In this document: positions 5,189 through 11,382 of the stretch, in pieces
Numbering within the stretch: position 1 is the stretch's first letter
Layout: the number at the start of each line of letters is the position of its first letter
Origin: SCGC-AG-212-J23 sp035762345
GTDB taxonomy: Bacteria > Pseudomonadota > Gammaproteobacteria > Burkholderiales > SG8-39
Reading direction: 5' to 3'
DNA: 14,643 nucleotides
Assembly: GCA_035762345.1 (NCBI GenBank)
Contig: DASTPE010000035.1
Location: forward strand, 1 to 14,643
Program-made: the position numbers and the translations under genes
Notes under the pieces: model-generated
What the model saw: only the letters and a program-made list of their open reading frames with translations
What the model was told of the DNA's origin: nothing
The model's database searches: none

Positions 5189-6580
5189 ATGCCCTATCCC
5201 GCGTCGGAACTGGTCATCGACCCGGTCCTCATCCGCAAGTACGACGTAAGCGGTCCGCGCTACACCTCGTACCCGACCGCCGACCGCTTTGTCGAGGCCT
5301 TCGGCGAGACGCAGCTCGAGCAGTGGCTCGGTAGGCGAAACATCGGCGGCTTCAGCCAACCGCTGTCGCTGTACGTGCACCTGCCGTTCTGCGCCACGCT
5401 TTGCTACTACTGCGGCTGCAACAAGGTCGTGACCCGCGACCACGGCAGATCGGCCAAGTATATCAAGTACTTGGCTAAGGAATTGGCGCTAGTGGGGCCG
5501 CACCTGGGCGAGCGGGTGCCGCTCGAGCAGATGCACTGGGGCGGCGGCACGCCCAACTTCCTGTCGCGCGCCGAGATGAGCGAGCTCGTCGCTGCGATCG
5601 ACACGGTCTTCGCGCGCGGCGAGAAGACCGAGTGTGCGATCGAGGTCGACCCGCGCAGCGCCGAGTCTGGCCGCATGACGTTTCTCGCCGGGCTCGGATT
5701 CACGCGCCTGTCCATCGGCGTGCAGGATTTCGACCCCGCGGTGCAGAAGGCCGTGCATCGCGTGCAGAGCGTGGAGACCACGCGGCGCGTCCTGGAAGAG
5801 GCGCGCACGCACGGCTTCAAGTCGGTCAACCTCGACCTGATCTACGGCCTGCCGCGCCAGACGCTCGACAGCTTCAGTCGCACGCTCGACGAGGTGCTCG
5901 CGCTCAATCCCGACCGCATCGCGCTCTACAACTACGCGCACCTGCCGAAGCTCTTCAAGCCGCAGCGGCGTATTAACGAAGCCGAGCTGCCCTCGCCAGA
6001 GCTCAAGCTCGAGTTGATGACACTTGCGATCGGCCGTCTCACCCGCGCTGGCTACCTGTACATCGGCATGGATCACTTCGCCCGTCCCGACGACGAGCTC
6101 GCCGCCGCGCAGAAACTCGGCAAGCTCTCGCGCGGCTTCCAGGGCTATTCGACGCACTCGGGCGACCTGATCGGCCTGGGGCTGTCCTCGATCGGGCAGG
6201 TCGGCCCGATCTACTACCAGAACGTGAAGGAACTCGATCGCTACTACGCCGCGCTCGACGCCGGCCGCCTGCCCGTGCTGCGCGGGGTGGAACTCACCCC
6301 GGACGATCTCGCGCGGCGCGCGGTGATCCAGGCGCTGATGTGCCACTTTCGTGTCCCCATTGAGTCGATAGAGCTTTCGTACCTGGTCGATTTCAACCGC
6401 CACTTCGCCGCCGAGCTGCACATGCTGAAGAAGCTGGCTGACGAGGGACTGGTCGAGCTGCAGCCCGACTGGATCGTGGTGACACCGAAGGGCCGACTCC
6501 TCGTGCGCGCGATCGCGATGCTCTTTGACCGCTACCTGCGCGAGGCGCGCGAGCGCGCGAGCTACTCCAGAGTGATATGA
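5189..6580 (+). CDS. hemN: Oxygen-independent coproporphyrinogen III oxidase (radical SAM)
   Basis: Cytoplasmic radical SAM enzyme that decarboxylates coproporphyrinogen III to protoporphyrinogen IX without oxygen, allowing anaerobic heme synthesis. At 463 aa it is close to the usual 457. The cluster motif is C68-ATL-C72-YY-C75-G-C77 followed by NKVVTRD, the true HemN signature rather than the HemW type. The N-terminus LIRKYDVSGPRYTSYPT matches the family's SAM/substrate region. A much longer reading frame extends upstream to 4055 but runs antisense through the kinase; the ATG at 5189 gives the family's N-terminus. There is no convincing Shine-Dalgarno site. An FNR box sits 40 bp upstream. 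Its TGA overlaps the ATG of the next gene. The neighbouring oxidase genes need the heme it supplies. Confidence 0.96.
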   Translation: MPYPASELVIDPVLIRKYDVSGPRYTSYPTADRFVEAFGETQLEQWLGRRNIGGFSQPLSLYVHLPFCATLCYYCGCNKVVTRDHGRSAKYIKYLAKELALVGPHLGERVPLEQMHWGGGTPNFLSRAEMSELVAAIDTVFARGEKTECAIEVDPRSAESGRMTFLAGLGFTRLSIGVQDFDPAVQKAVHRVQSVETTRRVLEEARTHGFKSVNLDLIYGLPRQTLDSFSRTLDEVLALNPDRIALYNYAHLPKLFKPQRRINEAELPSPELKLELMTLAIGRLTRAGYLYIGMDHFARPDDELAAAQKLGKLSRGFQGYSTHSGDLIGLGLSSIGQVGPIYYQNVKELDRYYAALDAGRLPVLRGVELTPDDLARRAVIQALMCHFRVPIESIELSYLVDFNRHFAAELHMLKKLADEGLVELQPDWIVVTPKGRLLVRAIAMLFDRYLREARERASYSRVI

Positions 6581-7275
6581 CCGATCTTGCGCTGCCGCTC
6601 GCCCTCCTTCTCGGCGGGCTCGCCTCCGGGCTGCACTGCGCGGGCATGTGCGGCGGCATAGCCGCAGGGTTCTCGCTGCTGCAAAAGGACGAGATCTGGA
6701 AACGCCAACTCGCATTCAATGCGGGCCGCATTACGAGCTACGCCGCCGCCGGCGCCGTTGCCGGTGCGCTCGGCAGCGCCGCCGCCTATGCCGCAGCTGC
6801 TTTGCCGGTTCAGACGTTCCTCTACTTTTTCGCGAGCTCGCTTGCGGTCGTTGCGGGCGTTCATCTCACAGGGGTTGCGTTGCCGCTCTCCATGCTCGAG
6901 AAAATCGGCCTTCCGGTCTGGCGGCGGATACAACCGCTTGCCGCGCGGCTGCTCCCGGCCCGCACCCTGCCGCAGGCGTACGCCGCCGGGCTTGCGTGGG
7001 GCTGGCTGCCGTGCGGTCTGGTCTACGGCGCGCTTGCCACCGCTGTCTTTTCCGGCGGCGCGGCGCAAGGCGCGGCTGCGATGGCCGCGTTCGGCGCGGG
7101 CACACTGCCGTGGCTTTTCATCGCCGGCGTGGCCGCGGCGCGCCTACGCGGATGGGCGGGACTCGCAACGCTGCGCCGGCTCGCCGGCGCACTCCTCATC
7201 GCGCTGGGCGGCTTCGGCGTCGCGCACGCAAGCGGCCTCGGCGAGAGCGTCTGGGCGACGCTCGCGTGCTTTTAG
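6577..7275 (+). CDS. COG2836/UreH-like membrane protein (sulfite exporter TauE/SafE-type annotation)
   Basis: Polytopic inner-membrane protein of 232 aa with about six hydrophobic segments. Signature motifs are GLHCAGMCGG (H20, C21, C25) in the first helix and WGWLPCGLVYGAL (C146) in a later helix, typical of the cytochrome-biogenesis-like UreH_2/COG2836 family. In many proteobacteria this gene sits with cbb3 oxidase maturation genes (ccoGHIS), hemN and fnr. A role in metal (copper) handling for oxidase assembly has been suggested from that context; the common sulfite exporter label is not supported by the motifs. The ATG overlaps the hemN stop (ATGA), so it is translationally coupled and shares the FNR-type promoter. 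Its stop overlaps that of the convergent DksA-like gene by four bases. Family confident, substrate unknown. Confidence 0.85.
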   Translation: MTDLALPLALLLGGLASGLHCAGMCGGIAAGFSLLQKDEIWKRQLAFNAGRITSYAAAGAVAGALGSAAAYAAAALPVQTFLYFFASSLAVVAGVHLTGVALPLSMLEKIGLPVWRRIQPLAARLLPARTLPQAYAAGLAWGWLPCGLVYGALATAVFSGGAAQGAAAMAAFGAGTLPWLFIAGVAAARLRGWAGLATLRRLAGALLIALGGFGVAHASGLGESVWATLACF

Positions 7276-7490
7276 TTGCTCTTTGCCCGGCAGGCGGGAC
7301 AGAGGGTGGCGGCGGGCGCGTCGATCAGCTCGACATAGGACATCTCGACGCTACAGGCTGCACAAGTGCCGTAGTCGGGCGTCCGCAAGCGCGCAAGCGC
7401 AAGCGCCAGGTCGGTGGGGTCCGTGGTCCGATCGCGGAGCGCCTGCTCCAGATAATCGCGCTGCTCGAGGGTGAAATAGCGATAGTGCAT
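7272..7490 (-). CDS. Short TraR/DksA-family zinc-finger protein
   Basis: Protein of 72 aa, about the size of TraR (73 aa) and half of DksA. The C4 zinc finger is C43-x2-C46 ... C64-x2-C67. Before it, D24-P-T-D27-L-A29 matches the D-x-x-D-x-A acidic tip that DksA and TraR insert into the RNA polymerase secondary channel, so it probably modulates transcription initiation directly. A short helix (residues 7-20) precedes the tip. The start is fixed by GGAGG 5 nt upstream of ATG. An FNR box (7538-7551) is centred about 41 bp upstream of a predicted minus-strand transcription start near 7503, with TAGGAT as a -10 candidate. It could equally be a Zn-finger protein with another partner; a polymerase-binding role is inference from family. 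Confidence 0.82.
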   Translation of the reverse strand: MHYRYFTLEQRDYLEQALRDRTTDPTDLALALARLRTPDYGTCAACSVEMSYVELIDAPAATLCPACRAKSN

Positions 7491-7502
7491 GGAAACCTCC
7501 GT

Positions 7503-7516
7503 TAGGAGAAATCCTA
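7503..7516. promoter_or_regulatory. Inverted-heptad motif in the DksA-like/ferritin-like divergent promoter
   Basis: TAGGAGAAATCCTA is a perfect TAGGA-N4-TCCTA repeat. Relative to the ferritin-like gene it is centred at about -76, upstream of the FNR box at about -41, an arrangement suited to joint activation. Relative to the DksA-like gene it overlaps the candidate -10 (TAGGAT), suited to repression. It is the third copy of the motif in the window. Confidence 0.5.
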
Positions 7517-7537
7517 CGGAGACTCCCCGAGCGGCCT

Positions 7538-7551
7538 TTGACCAAGATCAA
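7538..7551. promoter_or_regulatory. FNR-type box between DksA-like and ferritin-like genes
   Basis: TTGAC-CAAG-ATCAA differs from the FNR consensus at one base. Its centre is 40.5 bp before the A of the ATG at 7585, exactly the hemN spacing, and CATCGT (7573-7578) lies at the same -10 position as CATAGT before hemN. In the other direction it is centred about 41 bp from a predicted start near 7503 for the DksA-like gene. It could serve both promoters. Confidence 0.72.
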
Positions 7552-7584
7552 TACCGGGCGCACCGGATGCCTCATCGTTGAGCC

Positions 7585-8079
7585 ATGAACCCGCTCACGT
7601 TATACGCCCACGCCATCGCCATCGAGCGCGAAGCCGTCGAGCGCTATTCCGAATTCGCCGAGCGCATGTCCGACCTCGGCAACGACGGCGCGGCGGAGGT
7701 CTTCGCCACGCTCGCCCGGATGGAAGGCGAGCATCTCGAAGAACTGAATAAGCGAACCGCCGGCCTCGAGCTGCCGGTTCTTGCCGACGGCCAATACAGC
7801 TGGCTCGATAGCGCCGCCCCGGAAACCGCTGCACGGGAGCTCGTGTTCCGACTGATGACGCCACGCCACGCGCTCGAAATCGCGCTCGCGGGCGAAAAGC
7901 GCGCCGTCGCATTCTTCGAGCACGTCATCCTGACCGCCGACGATGCCATGCTGAGCGCGCTGGCGCGCGAGATGGCGGCCGATGAGGGCGACCACATCAC
8001 GATGCTGGAGAAGCTGCTGGAGCGCACGCCGAGCCCGATCGTCGACTGGGCATCGGTCTACGAAAGGCAAAGCGCATGA
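7585..8079 (+). CDS. Ferritin-like di-iron domain protein
   Basis: Cytoplasmic four-helix ferritin-like/rubrerythrin-type protein of 164 aa. Likely di-iron ligands are E16/E19 in helix 1, E47-x2-H50 (MEGEH) in helix 2, E104 in helix 3 (AGEKRAVAFF) and E134-x2-H137 (DEGDH) in helix 4. There is no rubredoxin-type CxxC domain. Such proteins may oxidise or store iron or detoxify peroxide. It begins directly under an FNR box with no evident Shine-Dalgarno sequence (TTGAGCC before ATG), so it may be translated from a leaderless mRNA. Its TGA overlaps the ATG of the hemerythrin gene, forming a coupled pair at the head of a four-gene unit with usp and a DGC-like gene. The specific reaction is not known. 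Confidence 0.82.
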   Translation: MNPLTLYAHAIAIEREAVERYSEFAERMSDLGNDGAAEVFATLARMEGEHLEELNKRTAGLELPVLADGQYSWLDSAAPETAARELVFRLMTPRHALEIALAGEKRAVAFFEHVILTADDAMLSALAREMAADEGDHITMLEKLLERTPSPIVDWASVYERQSA

Positions 8080-8657
8080 AAGAGGCCATCTCTATCTTGA
8101 AGAGCGAGCATCGCTCGATATCGGCGGTGCTGCACGGGCTGAAGGAGCTCGCGCGCATGGCGCAGGACGCCAAGGTGCGGCCGCGCTTCCAGGTGCTGCG
8201 CAGCATGCTGCGCTACATGGACGAGTACCCGGAGCGGCTGCATCATCCGAAGGAGAACGACCATATCTTCGCGCGCCTGATCGTGCGCGAGCCCGCCGCA
8301 CGGCTCCTGGTCGAGGAGCTGCAGGCCGAGCACGAGGAGGGCGCGCGCCTCATCCGCGAGCTCGAGCGCTCGCTGCTGTTCTTCGAGGAAGGCTGGCCCG
8401 CGGGGGCGCGCGAGTTCCAGCAGGCAGTCGATACCTACGCCGATTTTCACTGGAAGCATATGCGCAAGGAAGAGCAGCAGCTCCTGCCGCTCGCCGAGCG
8501 CGCGCTGACCGCCGAAGACTGGAAGGCGATCAACGAGGCGTTCGCCGTGAACCGAGATCCGGTCGCCGGCTTGCAGGAGCGTGATTTCGAGCAGCTCTTT
8601 TCGCGCATCGCAAACCTCGCGCCAGCGCCGGTCGGGCTAGGCGCGAGCTGGCGATGA
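8076..8657 (+). CDS. Hemerythrin HHE-domain protein
   Basis: 193-aa cytoplasmic hemerythrin-like protein. The iron-binding pattern is H12 (SEHRS), H56/H57-P-K-E60, H86 (AEHEE), then H125-x2-H128-x3-E132 (DFHWKHMRKEE), consistent with the seven-ligand di-iron or YtfE-like site. About 40 residues follow the bundle. Members bind O2 or NO or take part in Fe-S repair; which applies here is unclear. There is no N-terminal ScdA cysteine domain, so it is not a full RIC/YtfE protein. The ATG overlaps the ferritin-like stop (ATGA), and a usp gene follows after 23 bp. The promoter context implies expression at low oxygen. Confidence 0.85.
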   Translation: MKEAISILKSEHRSISAVLHGLKELARMAQDAKVRPRFQVLRSMLRYMDEYPERLHHPKENDHIFARLIVREPAARLLVEELQAEHEEGARLIRELERSLLFFEEGWPAGAREFQQAVDTYADFHWKHMRKEEQQLLPLAERALTAEDWKAINEAFAVNRDPVAGLQERDFEQLFSRIANLAPAPVGLGASWR

Positions 8658-8680
8658 CCCACTAATATAGGAGTGCCTTT

Positions 8681-9124
8681 ATGTACAAGCACATCCTGAT
8701 TCCTACCGACGGCTCAGAGGTCGCGGAGAAAGCCGTCGCCCAGGGTATCGAGTTCGCGCGCGAAGCGAAGGCGCGCGTGACTCTCTTCACCGCCGTGCCT
8801 GAGTACGCGCCGCCTAGCGAGGCGCAAGTATTCGCGCGCCGCGTGGTTTCGATGTCCGAGCATGCTCGCGACTCTGAGGAGACCGCCAAGCGGATCCTGG
8901 CGCAACCCTCGGACCTGGCGCGCGCCGCAGGCCTCGACTTCGACACCGATTACGAGCAGAGCAACCAACCCTGGCAGGCGATCGTGAACGCCGCGAAGCG
9001 CCACGGCTGCGACGCGATCTTCATGGCTTCGCACGGCCGCAAGGGCCTGTCGCGCCTGGTGCATGGTAGCCAGACGGTCGACGTCCTTACCCACTCGGAC
9101 ATTCCGACCTTGGTCGTGCGCTAG
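8681..9124 (+). CDS. Universal stress protein UspA family (second copy)
   Basis: 147-aa Usp with the N-terminal MYKHILIPTDGS and the C-terminal ASHGRKGLSRLVHGSQT. It keeps the G-9x-G-S part of the ATP motif, with Ala at the first Gly. It shares length and both ends with the copy at 786-1229 but diverges in the middle (YAPPSEAQVFARR against VPVRLYGEGYVADR), so they are old paralogues rather than a recent duplication. AGGAG 9 nt before ATG is a good ribosome site. Position as third gene after two di-iron proteins under an FNR box points to a stress role at low oxygen. The next ATG follows the TAG by two bases. Confidence 0.9.
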   Translation: MYKHILIPTDGSEVAEKAVAQGIEFAREAKARVTLFTAVPEYAPPSEAQVFARRVVSMSEHARDSEETAKRILAQPSDLARAAGLDFDTDYEQSNQPWQAIVNAAKRHGCDAIFMASHGRKGLSRLVHGSQTVDVLTHSDIPTLVVR

Positions 9125-9126
9125 CC

Positions 9127-9414
9127 ATGACGGCGCCGGGTAGCACGGGGTCGCAGATGCGCATCGTTTTGCGGCCGTTTCCCGTCCTGTACGCCTGCCA
9201 GGGCTGCCCTGAGTACGGGCAGGGGGCGCGCGATCTGGCGCAGCGCCTTGACCGCGCCGGGGTCGGCGAACTCATCTGGCTCGGCTCAGCCGCGGACATT
9301 CAGCCCACCGAACGCTACCCGGTGCTGGCCATCGACGGCTGCAAGAAAGGCTGCGCCCTGAAGTGGCTTGCCGATCACGGCGTCGCTGCCGAGGGCGGCT
9401 ACGTCGTCACCTAG
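9127..9414 (+). CDS. Small cysteine protein resembling the DGC putative zinc-binding family
   Basis: 95-aa protein with C24-Q-G-C27 (YACQGCPEYG) and D70-G-C72-KKG-C76, the D-G-C-x-x-x-C pattern that names the DGC domain family of putative zinc-binding proteins. Function of the family is unknown; metal binding through the four cysteines is plausible. The start is uncertain: ATG at 9127 directly follows the usp stop but has no Shine-Dalgarno site. ATG at 9157 (residue 11) is just before the conserved IVLRPFPVLYACQGC block and would give an 85-aa protein. It ends the operon; its TAG overlaps the TAG of the convergent SCO gene by three bases. Confidence 0.68.
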   Translation: MTAPGSTGSQMRIVLRPFPVLYACQGCPEYGQGARDLAQRLDRAGVGELIWLGSAADIQPTERYPVLAIDGCKKGCALKWLADHGVAAEGGYVVT

Positions 9415-9995
9415 CCGCGGAGCAGCACCCGGAGGTCGTGCGCGAGATCCTGCTCGATGCGGTCGTGCCGCACGAGCAGTCGCAGCCTGCCCTGCGGATC
9501 GATGACGTAGCTTTGCGCGCTGTGGTCGACGGTGTAGGTGTTGCCCTGCTTGCGCTTCTCGAAGTAGATCTTGAATTCTTGCGCCACCTTGCGCGTCTGC
9601 TCCAGATCGCCGCGCAGCCCGACGAAGCCCGGGTCGAACGCGGTGACGTACTTTGCGAGCGAATCGGGCGTATCGCGCTCCGGATCGACGCTCACCATGA
9701 GCACCTGGACCCGGGCGGCGTCGGGGCCGAGCTCCTTCAGCGCCTGCGCGATGTCGGCGAGCGTGGTCGGGCAGACATCCGGGCAGCGCGTGAAGCCGAA
9801 AAAGAGCACCACTGCCTTGCCGCGCCAGTCCTCCAGACGCCGCGCCTTGCCGGTGTGATCGACGAGCTCGAGGGTGCGGCCGTACGGCGCCCCGGTGATG
9901 TCGGTGCTCTTGAACTGCGGGCTGGAATTGCAGCCGGCGACAAGCGCCAGGCTACACGTAATGATCGACCAGAAGAGCCGCGAAAAGGAGCGCAA
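9411..9995 (-). CDS. sco1: SCO1/SenC-type copper chaperone lipoprotein
   Basis: Membrane-anchored thioredoxin-fold protein that metallates or reduces the CuA site of cytochrome oxidase. Counting from a TTG start at 9995 it has 194 aa: an N-terminal lipoprotein signal with lipobox LVAGC (C22), then FTRCPDVCPTT with the copper cysteines C71 and C75, and the third ligand H158 in VDHSAQSYVIDP. An open frame extends to 10094 but is antisense-free overlap with ctaB and has no signal peptide sense; the start at 9995 places a basic n-region (RSFSR) before the hydrophobic core. No Shine-Dalgarno site is visible, and the gene overlaps the 3' end of ctaB by 44 bp, so translation is probably coupled. Product confident, start tentative. 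Confidence 0.9.
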   Translation of the reverse strand: MRSFSRLFWSIITCSLALVAGCNSSPQFKSTDITGAPYGRTLELVDHTGKARRLEDWRGKAVVLFFGFTRCPDVCPTTLADIAQALKELGPDAARVQVLMVSVDPERDTPDSLAKYVTAFDPGFVGLRGDLEQTRKVAQEFKIYFEKRKQGNTYTVDHSAQSYVIDPQGRLRLLVRHDRIEQDLAHDLRVLLRG

Positions 9996-10839
9996 GGTAG
10001 GCGATTGAGTAGCGGAAGGTCTTCCGTGCCAGCGCGTCGCTGTAGGCGACGTAGATTCTGAAAGCGTAAGCAACGAACAGCGCGCCGAGCGCAACGGCCG
10101 CCGCGAGGTACACGACGCCGCTCATGCGGATGACGTAGGGAAGAAAGCTGACGGCGAAAAGGATCAGCGTGTAGAGAAGGACCTGCAGCCGGGTGTACGC
10201 CTTGCCGTGCGTAACCGGCAGCATGGGCACCCCAGCGCGCAGGTAATCCTCCGTGCGGTAGAGCGCGAGCGACCAGAAATGGGGCGGCGTCCAGGCAAAG
10301 ATGATGAGGAACAGTAGCAGCGGCTCAATCGTCACCTCGCCAGTCACTGCGGCCCAGCCGAGCACTGGCGGCATGGCGCCCGAGGCGCCGCCGATCACGA
10401 TGTTCTGCGGCGTCGCCGGCTTGAGCACCACGGTGTAGATGATCGCGTAGCCGACGAAAGTGGCGAAGGTGAGCCACATCGTGAGCGCGTTCACCTGGTG
10501 GTACAGAAGCCAAAGGCCGACGCCGCCGAGTGCGCCGGCAAACGCAAGTGTCTGCGCCGCCGTGAGCTCGCCCTGGGGCAGCGGCCGCCAGCGCGTGCGG
10601 CTCATGACCGCGTCGATCCTCTGCTCCACCAGGCAGTTCACGGCCGCCGCGGCGCCTGCGACCAGCCAGATGCCCGCCGTGGCCGCGAACAGCGTGCGTG
10701 GGGCCACCATGCCCGGCGTTGCGAGGAACATTCCGATCACGGCGGTGAACACTATGAGCGCCACGACGCGCGGCTTGGTGAGCGAATAGAACGCACGCAA
10801 GCGCTGCGCGGCGCTCCGGGGAAAAACGTGGGTATTCAC
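9952..10839 (-). CDS. ctaB: Protoheme IX farnesyltransferase (heme O synthase)
   Basis: Integral membrane UbiA-family prenyltransferase that adds farnesyl to heme B to make heme O. At 295 aa with about eight to nine membrane helices it is typical. Motifs are SLTKPRVV at the start, N68CLVEQRIDAVMSRTRWRPL as the first Asp-rich site (the usual first Asp is Glu, common in betaproteobacteria), LKPATPQNIVIGGASGAMPP and WTPPHFWSLAL. The start codon is GTG at 10839, 33 bp after the upstream gene on the same strand; no strong Shine-Dalgarno site is seen. The usual neighbour ctaA (heme A synthase) is absent between this gene and the Sco-like gene. The product heme O would need ctaA from elsewhere for an aa3 oxidase. 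Confidence 0.95.
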   Translation of the reverse strand: MNTHVFPRSAAQRLRAFYSLTKPRVVALIVFTAVIGMFLATPGMVAPRTLFAATAGIWLVAGAAAAVNCLVEQRIDAVMSRTRWRPLPQGELTAAQTLAFAGALGGVGLWLLYHQVNALTMWLTFATFVGYAIIYTVVLKPATPQNIVIGGASGAMPPVLGWAAVTGEVTIEPLLLFLIIFAWTPPHFWSLALYRTEDYLRAGVPMLPVTHGKAYTRLQVLLYTLILFAVSFLPYVIRMSGVVYLAAAVALGALFVAYAFRIYVAYSDALARKTFRYSIAYLALLFAALLVDHYV

Positions 10840-10872
10840 TGGCAGAGCGGAAAGTCTAGCACGCTCAATGTT

Positions 10873-11382
10873 TCACCCGAACCGCGAGTACCTGAGCAGC
10901 CGCTGCAGATCCTTGATCATCCCGGAAGGGTCGGGGTCGCGTGGGTAGCGCATCATCAGGTTGCCCAGGGGATCGACAAGGTAGATGTGATCGACGGCCT
11001 TGCCTGGAAATTCTTTCTCCGAAAGAGCCGCGAGGCGCGTGCCCTCGATACCGGGGAGTATCTCGTCCCGCGGCTTGGCCCCGTCAGTGATCACCCAGAC
11101 ACGCTCTACGCGGCTCATGTCCTTGCCCTGCGCGCGGCGCACCTGGCGCATGAAGTAGAGCTTCTGCTCGCAGCGCGCGTCGCACGCCGCCGCGTCGAAC
11201 ATCACAAGCACCCATTTGCCGCGCAGCGGCTCCAAACCCGGCACGAGTCTCGGCTCCAGCAGCTCGCCATAGTTCGACGGCGCACCCGGCGACCAGCGCA
11301 GCAGGTAGGCCGCAGTGCCGAAGACGAGCGGGGCCGCGCACACCAGCGCGACCCACAAAAGTTTGTTGCGAAAGAGCTTCAT
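10873..11382 (-). CDS. Sco-like membrane-anchored thioredoxin-fold protein of the oxidase cluster
   Basis: 169-aa protein found at this position in betaproteobacterial cox clusters, usually annotated only as a hypothetical transmembrane protein. An N-terminal membrane anchor (residues 8-27) is followed by a thioredoxin-like fold. Residues C67-DAR-C71 after VLVMFDAAA match the position of the SCO CxxxC motif, and D131-H132 in VDHIYLVDPLGN matches the SCO third ligand region. It is thus likely a divergent SCO relative with a redox or copper role in oxidase assembly; that function is inference. The start at 11382 is chosen because its ATG overlaps the SURF1 TGA (ATGA); the open frame extends to 11442 but that extension lies inside SURF1. 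Confidence 0.8.
   Translation of the reverse strand: MKLFRNKLLWVALVCAAPLVFGTAAYLLRWSPGAPSNYGELLEPRLVPGLEPLRGKWVLVMFDAAACDARCEQKLYFMRQVRRAQGKDMSRVERVWVITDGAKPRDEILPGIEGTRLAALSEKEFPGKAVDHIYLVDPLGNLMMRYPRDPDPSGMIKDLQRLLRYSRFG

Noticed and set aside
5489..6715. 408-aa minus-strand frame opposite hemN
   Set aside because: Complementary-strand shadow of hemN with its motifs unreadable in that frame.
8656..8682. TAGGAGTGCCTTTA as a fourth heptad motif, and TAATAT as a -10 for the second usp
   Set aside because: The right half does not match TCCTA and the left half is the ribosome site AGGAG; no -35 or FNR box accompanies TAATAT, and the gene fits the upstream operon.
9996..10094. N-terminal extension of SCO1
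   Set aside because: Lies entirely within ctaB, adds polar residues before the lipoprotein signal, and breaks signal peptide logic.
10910..10925. TTGATCATCCCGGA as an FNR site
   Set aside because: Only one half-site matches and it lies inside the Sco-like coding region.
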